A stretch of DNA of 6,129 nt. It comes from Oscillospiraceae bacterium (lineage in GTDB: Bacteria > Bacillota > Clostridia > Oscillospirales > Oscillospiraceae). The notes below the pieces were generated by a model, which searched no databases, was not told the DNA's origin, and worked only from the letters and a program-made list of their open reading frames with translations. Shown piece by piece: positions 1 through 4,460 of this stretch (position 1 is the stretch's first letter; each line of letters opens with the position of its first letter). The DNA lies in NCBI GenBank assembly GCA_031272845.1, contig JAISTA010000231.1, forward strand, positions 1 to 6,129, given 5' to 3'. A program made the position numbers and the translations under genes.

Positions 1-21
1 TAGCTTTCGTATTAGCTTATT

Positions 22-34
22 CAAACCGGAATTT
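22..34. repeat. Left copy of 13-bp inverted repeat flanking the membrane-protein gene
   Basis: CAAACCGGAATTT here is the exact reverse complement of AAATTCCGGTTTG at 519-531. This copy overlaps the stop codon of the membrane-protein gene; the other lies just upstream of its Shine-Dalgarno sequence. Together they bracket that single gene. Confidence 0.7.
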
Positions 35-503
35 ATACCTCTATGTTCCTGCTGTGCTGCAGATGAATGCCAATATGCCCGACACCCAGGAGTGCCGCCG
101 CAATTATAAGCCAAACGACCTTGCCGTATATGCCGAGAAGCAAAAAAGCCGCAACCGGCAACGTTGCACCCGCCAGAGGTATACCGAAAAGACTGCTGTA
201 AAAATCGGATAGCGTTTTCTTGCTCCTGAAATATCTGACCCACCAGCCCTCATACAGCAGCATACAAATCGCCGCCGCCGCAAGCCACAGCGTCCGCGAG
301 GAATAGGGCCGAATATTAAAATCGGAAAAAATCAGCGATATGCAGACGACGAGAACCTGTCCGGCACGCTCGAACATTTGCAGGATTTTATTCTCACCGT
401 GAGAATCGTATTTTTCAGGCTGATTTTTAGTCCAAAAAAGGTTCGGAATTATAAGCATTACGACAAAAATCAGTCCAATATAGGAAAAACCTAAATGCCC
501 CAC
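33..503 (-). CDS. Small five-helix membrane protein, unknown function
   Basis: This 156-residue protein is very hydrophobic. I count five likely membrane helices, at about residues 6-24, 48-63, 71-89, 101-127 and 129-148. Charged stretches sit between helices 1 and 2 (about 25-46) and between 3 and 4 (about 90-100, RYFRSKKTLSD). The C-terminus ends in a His-containing tail, HIGIHLQHS. The start is GTG at 503. It is preferred because AGGAGG (plus-strand cctcct at 512-517) lies eight bases upstream and no in-frame ATG lies nearby. I recall similar unnamed proteins in Firmicutes, but I know no function or catalytic motif for them. It is last in the minus-strand run, 84 bases after the acetyltransferase gene, with a possible terminator between them. 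The gene is bracketed by a 13-base inverted repeat (22-34 and 519-531). It is surely a coding gene; its role is unknown. Confidence 0.85.
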   Translation of the reverse strand: MGHLGFSYIGLIFVVMLIIPNLFWTKNQPEKYDSHGENKILQMFERAGQVLVVCISLIFSDFNIRPYSSRTLWLAAAAICMLLYEGWWVRYFRSKKTLSDFYSSLFGIPLAGATLPVAAFLLLGIYGKVVWLIIAAALLGVGHIGIHLQHSRNIEV

Positions 504-518
504 TGCGTCAGCCTCCTC

Positions 519-531
519 AAATTCCGGTTTG
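519..531. repeat. Right copy of 13-bp inverted repeat flanking the membrane-protein gene
   Basis: AAATTCCGGTTTG is the reverse complement of bases 22-34. It sits directly upstream of the ribosome site of the GTG-started gene. A related word, TCAAATTCCG, recurs at 1564-1573 upstream of the flavin-protein gene. Confidence 0.7.
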
Positions 532-553
532 CCGAAAAACCTCGCTCAATGGC

Positions 554-581
554 AGCATACCGTTGGCGGAAGTACAATCAA
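554..581 (-). promoter_or_regulatory. Weak candidate promoter for the membrane-protein gene
   Basis: Read on the minus strand, TTGATT (576-581) and TATGCT (554-559) are 16 bases apart. Each matches four of six consensus positions. It would start transcription between the acetyltransferase terminator and the membrane-protein gene. The match is poor and the call tentative. Confidence 0.2.
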
Positions 582-614
582 AAAACGCTATGCTTTATCC
601 CCTATCCACATAGC
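580..614 (-). terminator. Possible intrinsic terminator after the acetyltransferase gene
   Basis: On the minus strand GGCTATG pairs through its GCTATG with CATAGC (plus-strand 609-614 and 587-592). One G and then six T follow (580-585). The stem is only six base pairs and the loop is 16 bases, and the structure overlaps the last codons and the TAG stop. It is therefore moderate evidence at best for the end of a transcript. Confidence 0.4.
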
Positions 615-1013
615 CATTCCGTCTCCGAACCGCTCATTCGGGCGCAGCTCAAAGCCGAATTTTTCATAAAACGGCTCTTTTCCCTTAGTGGCGCTGAGGT
701 CAATCAGTATGTGCCAGCCCGGTTTAAGCTGTCCGCGCAGGAACTCCATAACGCGGTTCATTAGCTCTGTGCCTATTTCCCGCCGCTGATATTCCGGCAG
801 TACAATAACATCCTTAATGAGCGCGGCGGAGCCGCCGTCGTACAAAACCCGGGCAACACCGACAGCGTGTCCGGCGTCAGACGCGGCGACAACAAATGTA
901 CTCCCGTCAATTCCGCGCTGCGCCTGCTCTGCGGGCAAAACGCCCCAGCCGACAGCTTCGCGCAGCGCGTTGTAATCGGCGGCGGATATTGTATTTGAGT
1001 GCGTAATATTCAT
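588..1013 (-). CDS. GNAT family N-acetyltransferase
   Basis: This 141-residue protein has the usual length and order of a single-domain GNAT enzyme, which moves an acetyl group from acetyl-CoA to an amine. The N-terminal part (ISAADYNALREAVGWG, 9-24) holds the first helix. VGVARVLYDG (51-60) and ALIKDVIVLPEYQRREIGTELM (64-85) are the central strands and the CoA pyrophosphate-binding loop. FYEKFGFELRP (115-125) is the typical C-terminal motif. In the loop Q-R-R-E-I-G, Glu79 stands where the family normally has the first Gly of Q/RxxGxG, while Gly81 is kept. The ATG at 1013 has only a weak ribosome site (AGAGAAG, six bases upstream). It lies 121 bases downstream of the flavin-protein gene. The substrate cannot be told from sequence. 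Confidence 0.9.
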   Translation of the reverse strand: MNITHSNTISAADYNALREAVGWGVLPAEQAQRGIDGSTFVVAASDAGHAVGVARVLYDGGSAALIKDVIVLPEYQRREIGTELMNRVMEFLRGQLKPGWHILIDLSATKGKEPFYEKFGFELRPNERFGDGMAMWIGDKA

Positions 1014-1134
1014 TGAGCGCTTCTCTGTTCATTGGGCTCTGCAAATCAAATTTGCCGGACTTGCGTCCCTGCCGCACCGCAAAATAATCACGGAGCTTAC
1101 GCCTGTGTTAATTTTGCCTTTGCTTTAATAGAAT
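1014..1134 (-). other. Spacer with a short protein-like open stretch
   Basis: This spacer separates the flavin-protein and acetyltransferase genes. One minus-strand frame is open from 1107 into the acetyltransferase gene, to a stop at 907-909, in a different frame from that gene. Its upstream part reads KLRDYFAVRQGRKSGKFDLQ, which looks more protein-like than the arginine-rich stretch that follows inside the acetyltransferase gene. I recognise no family and see no good ribosome site. It may be a gene remnant or chance. Confidence 0.25.
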
Positions 1135-1551
1135 TTACATTTCAAAATCTTCTGTTTTCAAATCGCAGTAATATCTGCCCATGATTGCCGTGAAGCGCAA
1201 GACACAATAATCGGGGTCTGTAACACCGCGTTTGTAAAACATAGTATCACCGGTTCGCCAGATTCCCTTCTTTGTTTCTTCATCCGTAAGCACTTCCATT
1301 TTGCCGACAATCATTATCCCTTTATACCGAAAGCGTCCTTTGTTAAAAAAATAAATGCTTGCTTTTTCATTTTTCTCATATTGAGCAACCCGCATAGACG
1401 ATGTATTTGTGCTGAAATAGAAACAATTCCCAGCTATCCTTCGCGGCATAAGCATAGCTTTTATATTCGGAAACCCGTCTTCATCTACAGACGCAATAAA
1501 GGCGACCTTTTGTTTTTCAATAAACTCCAAAATCTGTTCTTTTGTTTTCAT
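1135..1551 (-). CDS. Pyridoxamine 5'-phosphate oxidase-family (split-barrel FMN) protein
   Basis: This 138-residue protein matches the small single-domain flavin split-barrel proteins (general-stress-protein-26 type). The pattern includes an N-terminal helix (KTKEQILEFIEKQKVAFIAS, 2-21), then SVDEDGFPNIKAMLM (21-35) with the usual G-x-P turn. The strand FYFSTNTSSMRVAQYEKNEKASIYFF (44-69) is where such proteins contact flavin phosphate, and GIMIVGKMEVLTDEETKK (78-95) follows. Members bind FMN, F420 or haem-like ligands, and many have no proven reaction, so the name does not imply vitamin B6 synthesis. The ATG at 1551 is supported by GAAAGG eight bases upstream. It follows the MerR gene by 46 bases with no terminator between, so it is probably co-transcribed with, and perhaps controlled by, that regulator. 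Confidence 0.9.
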   Translation of the reverse strand: MKTKEQILEFIEKQKVAFIASVDEDGFPNIKAMLMPRRIAGNCFYFSTNTSSMRVAQYEKNEKASIYFFNKGRFRYKGIMIVGKMEVLTDEETKKGIWRTGDTMFYKRGVTDPDYCVLRFTAIMGRYYCDLKTEDFEM

Positions 1552-1563
1552 GCTAATGGCCTT

Positions 1564-1587
1564 TCAAATTCCGACTTGCTTTGCCGA
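1564..1587 (-). repeat. Leader segment shared with the membrane-protein gene
   Basis: The plus strand here has TCAAATTCCG (1564-1573) and TTTGCCGA (1580-1587). The same two words, five bases closer together, are found at 517-535. Both copies abut the Shine-Dalgarno sequence of a minus-strand gene. A rearranged relative, TCAAATTTGCCGGACTTGCG, lies at 1046-1065 upstream of the acetyltransferase gene. Confidence 0.5.
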
Positions 1588-1597
1588 TTCCGCCTGC

Positions 1598-2416
1598 TTA
1601 CTCCGCCTTTGTCACGGGCAGCCACGCCTCAAAATACCCGGTTTGAACGCCGTCCTCAAGGACGGAGCAGGCGAGGTTTCCGAACGCGTTTCTTGTCGGC
1701 GTATAGCCGTTTTCCTCGGCGTATTGAAGGAGAAAGTTCAGCTTGTGGGCTGAAAATCTGTCAAGCCCCGCGCTCTTGAAGGCGGAGTGCACGCAAAGCG
1801 TTTCCGGCATTTGCGCAACGGGACGCGCAACGTCTATATTAAACGCCTCGACATACTGCGGCGCAACCGAAAAGCCCCAGACATACTCGTCGTCTCCTCC
1901 GGCAAGCGCGTCGCGGCTTATCTCGAAATAGCGCCTTGTAAAGGGCATATACTTGAGCCATTTGCGCGAAAGCTCACGCAGAACGATATTGTCGTCGTAC
2001 TCGGAGTTGTGGCGGTTTATATAGTAATAAAACGGCTGATTCGTGACTATCTCAAAGTCGCCGACAAGACTGCGCGTCGTCGATAGCCGCTCGCGGAACT
2101 TCTCGATTCGCTGCAGTAAAAGCTCCTTGCGGCGAATCTCGTCACGGATTTCGTCAGTCTTGTTCTCAAGCGCCTCAAGAAGCGACGGATAGGTGTAGGT
2201 AGACACCATTTGGGCCACGTTTTCAATCGAGAAGCCGTAGTTTTTATACCACAGGCAGTCGATCAGGTAGTTAATGTCCCAGGTATCGTAATACCGGTAC
2301 TTGTTTGACGGATCCTTTTCAGGGGAAACAACGCCCTTTTCCTCATAGTACCGTATCAGATCGGCTGAAATTCCGAGTATTCTCGCAACGTCGCCTATTT
2401 TGTATTTGCCCTGCAT
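1598..2416 (-). CDS. MerR family transcriptional regulator with C-terminal effector-type domain
   Basis: This 272-residue cytoplasmic regulator begins with a canonical MerR winged helix-turn-helix. YKIGDVARILGISADLIRYY (5-24) is followed by EEKGVVSPEKDPSNKYRYYD (25-44), the wing, and a second helix pair reaching GFSIENVAQMVS (61-72). A charged helix at about 80-115 is the expected dimer coiled coil. The remaining 150 residues end in FGNLACSVLEDGVQTGYFEAWLPV (245-268). That resembles the GyrI/AraC-type small-molecule-binding domain seen in multidrug-sensing MerR proteins; this second assignment is weaker. The MerR cysteine signature for metals is not obvious, so a small organic ligand is more likely than a metal. 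ATG at 2416 is the only plausible start, with AAAGGA about 12 bases upstream. A dyad promoter lies directly upstream (2457-2486). Confidence 0.93.
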   Translation of the reverse strand: MQGKYKIGDVARILGISADLIRYYEEKGVVSPEKDPSNKYRYYDTWDINYLIDCLWYKNYGFSIENVAQMVSTYTYPSLLEALENKTDEIRDEIRRKELLLQRIEKFRERLSTTRSLVGDFEIVTNQPFYYYINRHNSEYDDNIVLRELSRKWLKYMPFTRRYFEISRDALAGGDDEYVWGFSVAPQYVEAFNIDVARPVAQMPETLCVHSAFKSAGLDRFSAHKLNFLLQYAEENGYTPTRNAFGNLACSVLEDGVQTGYFEAWLPVTKAE

Positions 2417-2456
2417 ATTTATGTTTTATCCTTTGTTCTTCCTTTAGAAAAACGTG

Positions 2457-2486
2457 TGTATAGTTGATTAACTATATATTCAGCAA
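2457..2486 (-). promoter_or_regulatory. Candidate MerR-type promoter/operator with 7-4-7 dyad
   Basis: On the minus strand TTGCTG (2481-2486) and TATACA (2457-2462) are 18 bases apart. Most of the spacer and the start of the -10 box form a dyad: TATAGTT and AACTATA arms (2459-2465 and 2470-2476) around a four-base centre. A dyad in an overlong spacer is the hallmark of promoters controlled by MerR proteins. The MerR gene starts 41 bases further on. The -35 box matches consensus at only three positions, as is common for activator-dependent promoters. The -35 box overlaps the end of the acyltransferase gene. Confidence 0.55.
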
Positions 2487-3514
2487 ATTGCCCTAAGATA
2501 TTTTATCCTGCGTATGACGAACACAACCGCAAGGCTGCATACAACCGTCAGACCTAGACGAAAGTATGCGGTAACAGTGCCGAACGGCGCGCCCCATAGC
2601 TGCTTCCATAAATCCAGAAAGAATACGTGTATTAGGTATCCGCCGAAGGAAAGCTCAGCCAGGAGCTTTATTGGAGCGCATTTAATGTTCAGGTGATTTT
2701 TCGCGAAAAGCACAATCGCGGAGGCCAGCGCCAGCACAATAACATTAATCCTGTCCATCCAAATCGGCGTTTCAGGCAGTGACTCCGCATTGCGCTGAAT
2801 AAAGTATATAATCAGCAGTGCTGCTGCGGCGCAGCTTCCAGCGGCGTATATAACCGCCGTGAGCTTTTTTCCTATACTGCATTTTGCCAGAAGATAACCG
2901 AGAAGAATGTACACAAACCATTCCGACAGAAAATCCAGGTTAAACAAAAGCACAAATCTAGGATACAGTCGCCTCAAATCGTTCGGCAAAAGCCGCATTA
3001 TTACGCAGACCGCAAGCAAAAGCACCAACGCCCTTGTCGAAGCGTCGTCGATGATTCGTTTAACAAAGGGCGCAAAAATCGACAGCGCGATGAGATACTG
3101 CAAAAACCAAAGATGGTATGCGCTTATGCTCACAAATACCGACGAAAACGCCCCGTCCCTTTTCCAAATAAAAATATTAATGAACCAGTACAAAAGCTGC
3201 CACACGACAAACGGCAGCAAAAGGCGCAGGGCCTTTGCCTTGTAAAACGTCTTTATGTCGCGCGTTTTTTCCGAGGATAACATCAGATAGCCTGTTACGC
3301 ACCAGAAAATCGCGTTGTTAATGTGCCGCGCAAACGTAAGCGGAATGGCCATAAGCGGATACCCGCGGCTGCTTGTCGCCTGCAAAAAAAGGTGATGAAG
3401 CACCACGCAGACAAACGCCAATAGCCGCAGCCAGTCAAAGTAGTAAACGTGCTGCTTTGCTCCGGCTGCGGCCGGCAGGGCGTTTTTTGCCGGATTTTCA
3501 GACAATTCGGTCAT
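2480..3514 (-). CDS. Acyltransferase 3 family integral membrane protein
   Basis: The 344-residue protein has the length and layout of membrane acyltransferases (OatA/WecH/NolL type). These O- or N-acylate sugars in cell-wall, capsule, exopolysaccharide or glycolipid molecules. The N-terminal block YYFDWLRLLAFVCVVLHHLF (24-43) contains the conserved Arg30 and the catalytic-type His40/His41. AYHLWFLQYLIAL (132-144) and the C-terminal SFGGYLIHVFFLDLW (289-303) are further family signatures. About ten hydrophobic helices run through the chain, and there is no extracellular SGNH hydrolase domain. The ATG at 3514 has AAGGAG seven bases upstream. The gene follows the 76-residue protein gene by 44 bases, across a small hairpin, and probably shares its promoter. 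No glycosyltransferase or polysaccharide gene is adjacent, so the acceptor is unknown. Confidence 0.92.
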   Translation of the reverse strand: MTELSENPAKNALPAAAGAKQHVYYFDWLRLLAFVCVVLHHLFLQATSSRGYPLMAIPLTFARHINNAIFWCVTGYLMLSSEKTRDIKTFYKAKALRLLLPFVVWQLLYWFINIFIWKRDGAFSSVFVSISAYHLWFLQYLIALSIFAPFVKRIIDDASTRALVLLLAVCVIMRLLPNDLRRLYPRFVLLFNLDFLSEWFVYILLGYLLAKCSIGKKLTAVIYAAGSCAAAALLIIYFIQRNAESLPETPIWMDRINVIVLALASAIVLFAKNHLNIKCAPIKLLAELSFGGYLIHVFFLDLWKQLWGAPFGTVTAYFRLGLTVVCSLAVVFVIRRIKYLRAIC

Positions 3515-3532
3515 GCGGCCGCTCCTTTTTCA

Positions 3533-3555
3533 GGCGTGCGCCAAAATGGCGCGCC
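3533..3555 (-). repeat. Intercistronic hairpin
   Basis: GCGCC (3538-3542) and GGCGC (3548-3552) pair around an AAAAT loop. GGC/GCC (3533-3535, 3553-3555) extend the stem after a two-base bulge. No T run follows on either strand, so it is not a normal terminator. It may stabilise or process the mRNA between the two genes. Confidence 0.5.
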
Positions 3556-3558
3556 TAC

Positions 3559-3789
3559 TTATTCTGAAAAGCTTATGCGCTGTTTTACGCCGCTTGCAAC
3601 TATCTCAAACGTCACCACGCCGTTGCCGACATACTTTTCGCACATAACGTCGGTGCCCTCGGTAAAAGGCTTTACAATTTCGTCGAAGTCTTCATCGTTT
3701 TCTACCTGAACTTCTGAAATGAAGATGTCTCTCATCTGGTTTCCGGAGCATTTGTTAAAAATTTCACGCGTCATTTCATAGGTTTTCAT
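3559..3789 (-). CDS. Small conserved-looking protein of unknown function
   Basis: The 76-residue protein begins MKTYEMTREIFNKCSGNQMR and is acidic in the middle (VENDEDFDEIVKPF, 29-42). It has Cys14 and Cys50 and ends in VVTFEIVASGVKQRISFSE, a probable beta hairpin. There is no signal peptide and no membrane helix, so it is likely cytoplasmic. An in-frame ATG at 3882 would add 31 residues. I reject it because it lies upstream of the predicted transcription start from the promoter at 3868-3896, and its extra residues are not protein-like. The ribosome site for the ATG at 3789 is AAAGGCGG, about 11 bases upstream, which is longer spacing than usual. I feel I have seen similar short clostridial proteins but know no function for them. 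It is the first gene of the minus-strand run. Confidence 0.75.
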   Translation of the reverse strand: MKTYEMTREIFNKCSGNQMRDIFISEVQVENDEDFDEIVKPFTEGTDVMCEKYVGNGVVTFEIVASGVKQRISFSE

Positions 3790-3833
3790 ACTCTTTGTAC
3801 CCGCCTTTACTTTAATATACCTGTTTTTAATGT

Positions 3834-3861
3834 GTAGTTCTTCTAAACGCCTTTGAACTAC
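3834..3861 (-). promoter_or_regulatory. Inverted repeat at the 5' end of the leader
   Basis: GTAGTTC (3834-3840) and GAACTAC (3855-3861) are a perfect seven-base inverted repeat around 14 bases. It begins about seven bases after the -10 box of the minus-strand promoter, that is, at the expected first transcribed bases. It may be a repressor operator or a 5'-end hairpin protecting the mRNA. Confidence 0.5.
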
Positions 3862-3867
3862 GCAATA

Positions 3868-3896
3868 ATTATAGCAAAACACACAAGCAAAGTCAA
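3868..3896 (-). promoter_or_regulatory. Near-consensus sigma-A promoter, leftward
   Basis: On the minus strand TTGACT (3891-3896) is followed after exactly 17 bases by a perfect TATAAT (3868-3873). It drives the 76-residue protein gene and probably the acyltransferase behind it. Its -35 box is ten bases from the -35 box of the rightward promoter. Confidence 0.85.
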
Positions 3897-3906
3897 TAGG
3901 CGAGCC

Positions 3907-3935
3907 TTGACAAAACGCGCGTAAAGTGATATATT
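3907..3935 (+). promoter_or_regulatory. Consensus sigma-A promoter with extended -10, rightward
   Basis: TTGACA (3907-3912) is perfect. After 17 bases comes TATATT (3930-3935), preceded by the extended -10 dinucleotide TG at 3927-3928. Transcription would start near 3942 and run through about 360 bases with no convincing protein before reaching the tRNA-Gly. It is therefore the best visible promoter for that tRNA, or for a separate non-coding RNA. Confidence 0.8.
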
Positions 3936-4008
3936 TTTCATAAGATAATAATATTTTTTAGGCGTATATTACAAAAAACACGCAATGCCGAGCGGAGCAA
4001 GACCAACC

Positions 4009-4129
4009 GCGGCAGCCTGCATCTGCACACCACCCGCCACCCGCGCGAGTAATCGCCCCGGCAGGCCGGCAGGGCACACCTGCCCCCCCGCTTTAATGAA
4101 CCGATACACAGCAGACGGCAGGCTGCCGC
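4009..4129. repeat. 12-bp inverted repeat enclosing a GC-rich repeat block
   Basis: GCGGCAGCCTGC (4009-4020) is the exact reverse complement of GCAGGCTGCCGC (4118-4129). The right copy is itself part of a local palindrome, CGGCAG-G-CTGCCG (4116-4128). It continues as CGCCCCTAC, which reads GTAGGGGCG on the minus strand. From memory, that edge recurs in dispersed clostridial intergenic repeats. Confidence 0.55.
4058..4084. repeat. Tandem 8-mer and overlapping hairpin
   Basis: CCGGCAGG occurs twice in a row (4058-4073). The second copy supplies the left arm of a hairpin: GGCAGG (4068-4073), loop GCACA, CCTGCC (4079-4084). Confidence 0.6.
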
Positions 4130-4212
4130 CCCTACAGAAACCCGCCGCAATTTCACGAGTATAGCACACCTCCGACCAAACCACCTGCGCGGCAGCGCGA
4201 TAAATCCAATAA

Positions 4213-4247
4213 ATTCCACATGTCGGGCTTTGCCTGACATATGGAAT
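4213..4247. repeat. 35-base hairpin upstream of tRNA-Gly (first)
   Basis: ATTCCACATGTCGGGC (4213-4228) and GCCTGACATATGGAAT (4232-4247) are complementary at 14 of 16 positions around a TTT loop. One of the two mismatches is a G-T wobble on each strand. No T run follows. It is the first of two equal-length hairpins. Confidence 0.75.
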
Positions 4248-4258
4248 ACCGAATCAAA

Positions 4259-4293
4259 CGCTTTTGTGTCCCGGCGAAGCGGACACAAAAGCG
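4259..4293. repeat. 35-base hairpin upstream of tRNA-Gly (second)
   Basis: CGCTTTTGTGTCC (4259-4271) and GGACACAAAAGCG (4281-4293) form a perfect 13-base stem. The nine-base loop can pair further as GC-GAA-GC. It ends six bases before the mature tRNA. The T run is inside the stem, so it is not a standard terminator; it could mark a processing or insulating structure. Confidence 0.8.
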
Positions 4294-4299
4294 AGTTTT

Positions 4300-4373
4300 G
4301 CAGGATTAGTTCAATGGCAGAATGTCAGCTTCCCAAGCTGAACACACGGGTTCGATTCCCGTATCCTGCTCCA
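4300..4373 (+). tRNA. tRNA-Gly, anticodon CCC
   Basis: A complete cloverleaf of 74 bases with encoded CCA. The acceptor stem is GCAGGAT (4300-4306) with ATCCTGC (4363-4369), discriminator T4370 and CCA 4371-4373. The D stem is GTTC/GAAT with one wobble. The anticodon stem is TCAGC/GCTGA (4325-4329, 4337-4341) around loop TTCCCAA, giving anticodon CCC at 4332-4334, which reads GGG. The T arm is ACGGG-TTCGATT-CCCGT (4346-4362). It stands alone between repeats; the nearest good promoter is at 3907-3935. CCC is a less common glycine anticodon in bacteria, since UCC can read GGG by wobble. Confidence 0.95.
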
Positions 4374-4460
4374 AACTTGCCTTGCGGCAAGAGTGAAAAG
4401 AGAAGAGTGCAAAGAGAAGAGAAAAGGTGTGCTTCGCACATATTTTGAAGGGCAAGTTTG
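4372..4460. repeat. Terminal-type 10-bp inverted repeat starting inside the tRNA CCA end
   Basis: CAAACTTGCC (4372-4381) and GGCAAGTTTG (4451-4460) are perfect inverted repeats 69 bases apart. The first begins with the last two bases of the tRNA. Part of the left arm can pair locally instead: CTTGCC (4376-4381) with GGCAAG (4386-4391) around TTGC. The long and short pairings are mutually exclusive. Confidence 0.65.

Larger units (their letters stand above)
3936..4299 (+). other. Gene-free, GC-rich structured region (possible tRNA leader or ncRNA)
   Basis: After an AT-rich start (3936-3975) the stretch becomes GC-rich and palindromic. Open frames on both strands here have no ribosome site and run through repeats, so I call none of them genes. 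It contains a long-range inverted repeat, a tandem 8-mer and two hairpins, listed separately. With a strong promoter at its left edge and a tRNA at its right edge it is probably transcribed rightward. Confidence 0.5.

Noticed and set aside
2586..3555. GGCGCGCC at 2586-2593 and 3548-3555 and GCGGCCGC at 3515-3522, suggesting cloning sites
   Set aside because: One lies inside the acyltransferase coding sequence, another is part of a natural hairpin, and the third is in a normal gene leader. No vector sequence is present, so they are chance 8-mers.
3790..3882. N-terminal extension (31 residues) of the 76-residue protein
   Set aside because: Its ATG lies upstream of the predicted transcription start, and the leader inverted repeat falls within it.
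3985..4164. Plus-strand frame starting MPSGARPTAAAC after the rightward promoter
   Set aside because: There is no Shine-Dalgarno sequence before the ATG, and the Pro/Arg/Cys-rich composition is what GC-rich repeats give by chance.
4230..4258. Close promoter for the tRNA-Gly (TTGCCT at 4230-4235)
   Set aside because: No acceptable -10 box lies at 16-18 bases, and the sequence is part of a hairpin.
3938..4288. Minus-strand open frames of 116 and 71 codons (the second at 3969-4184)
   Set aside because: They run through GC-rich repeats and hairpins, have no good ribosome site, are rich in Arg, Cys and Gly, and oppose a strong rightward promoter.
4259..4293. Bidirectional intrinsic terminator
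   Set aside because: The T and A runs are inside the stem and none follows it on either strand.
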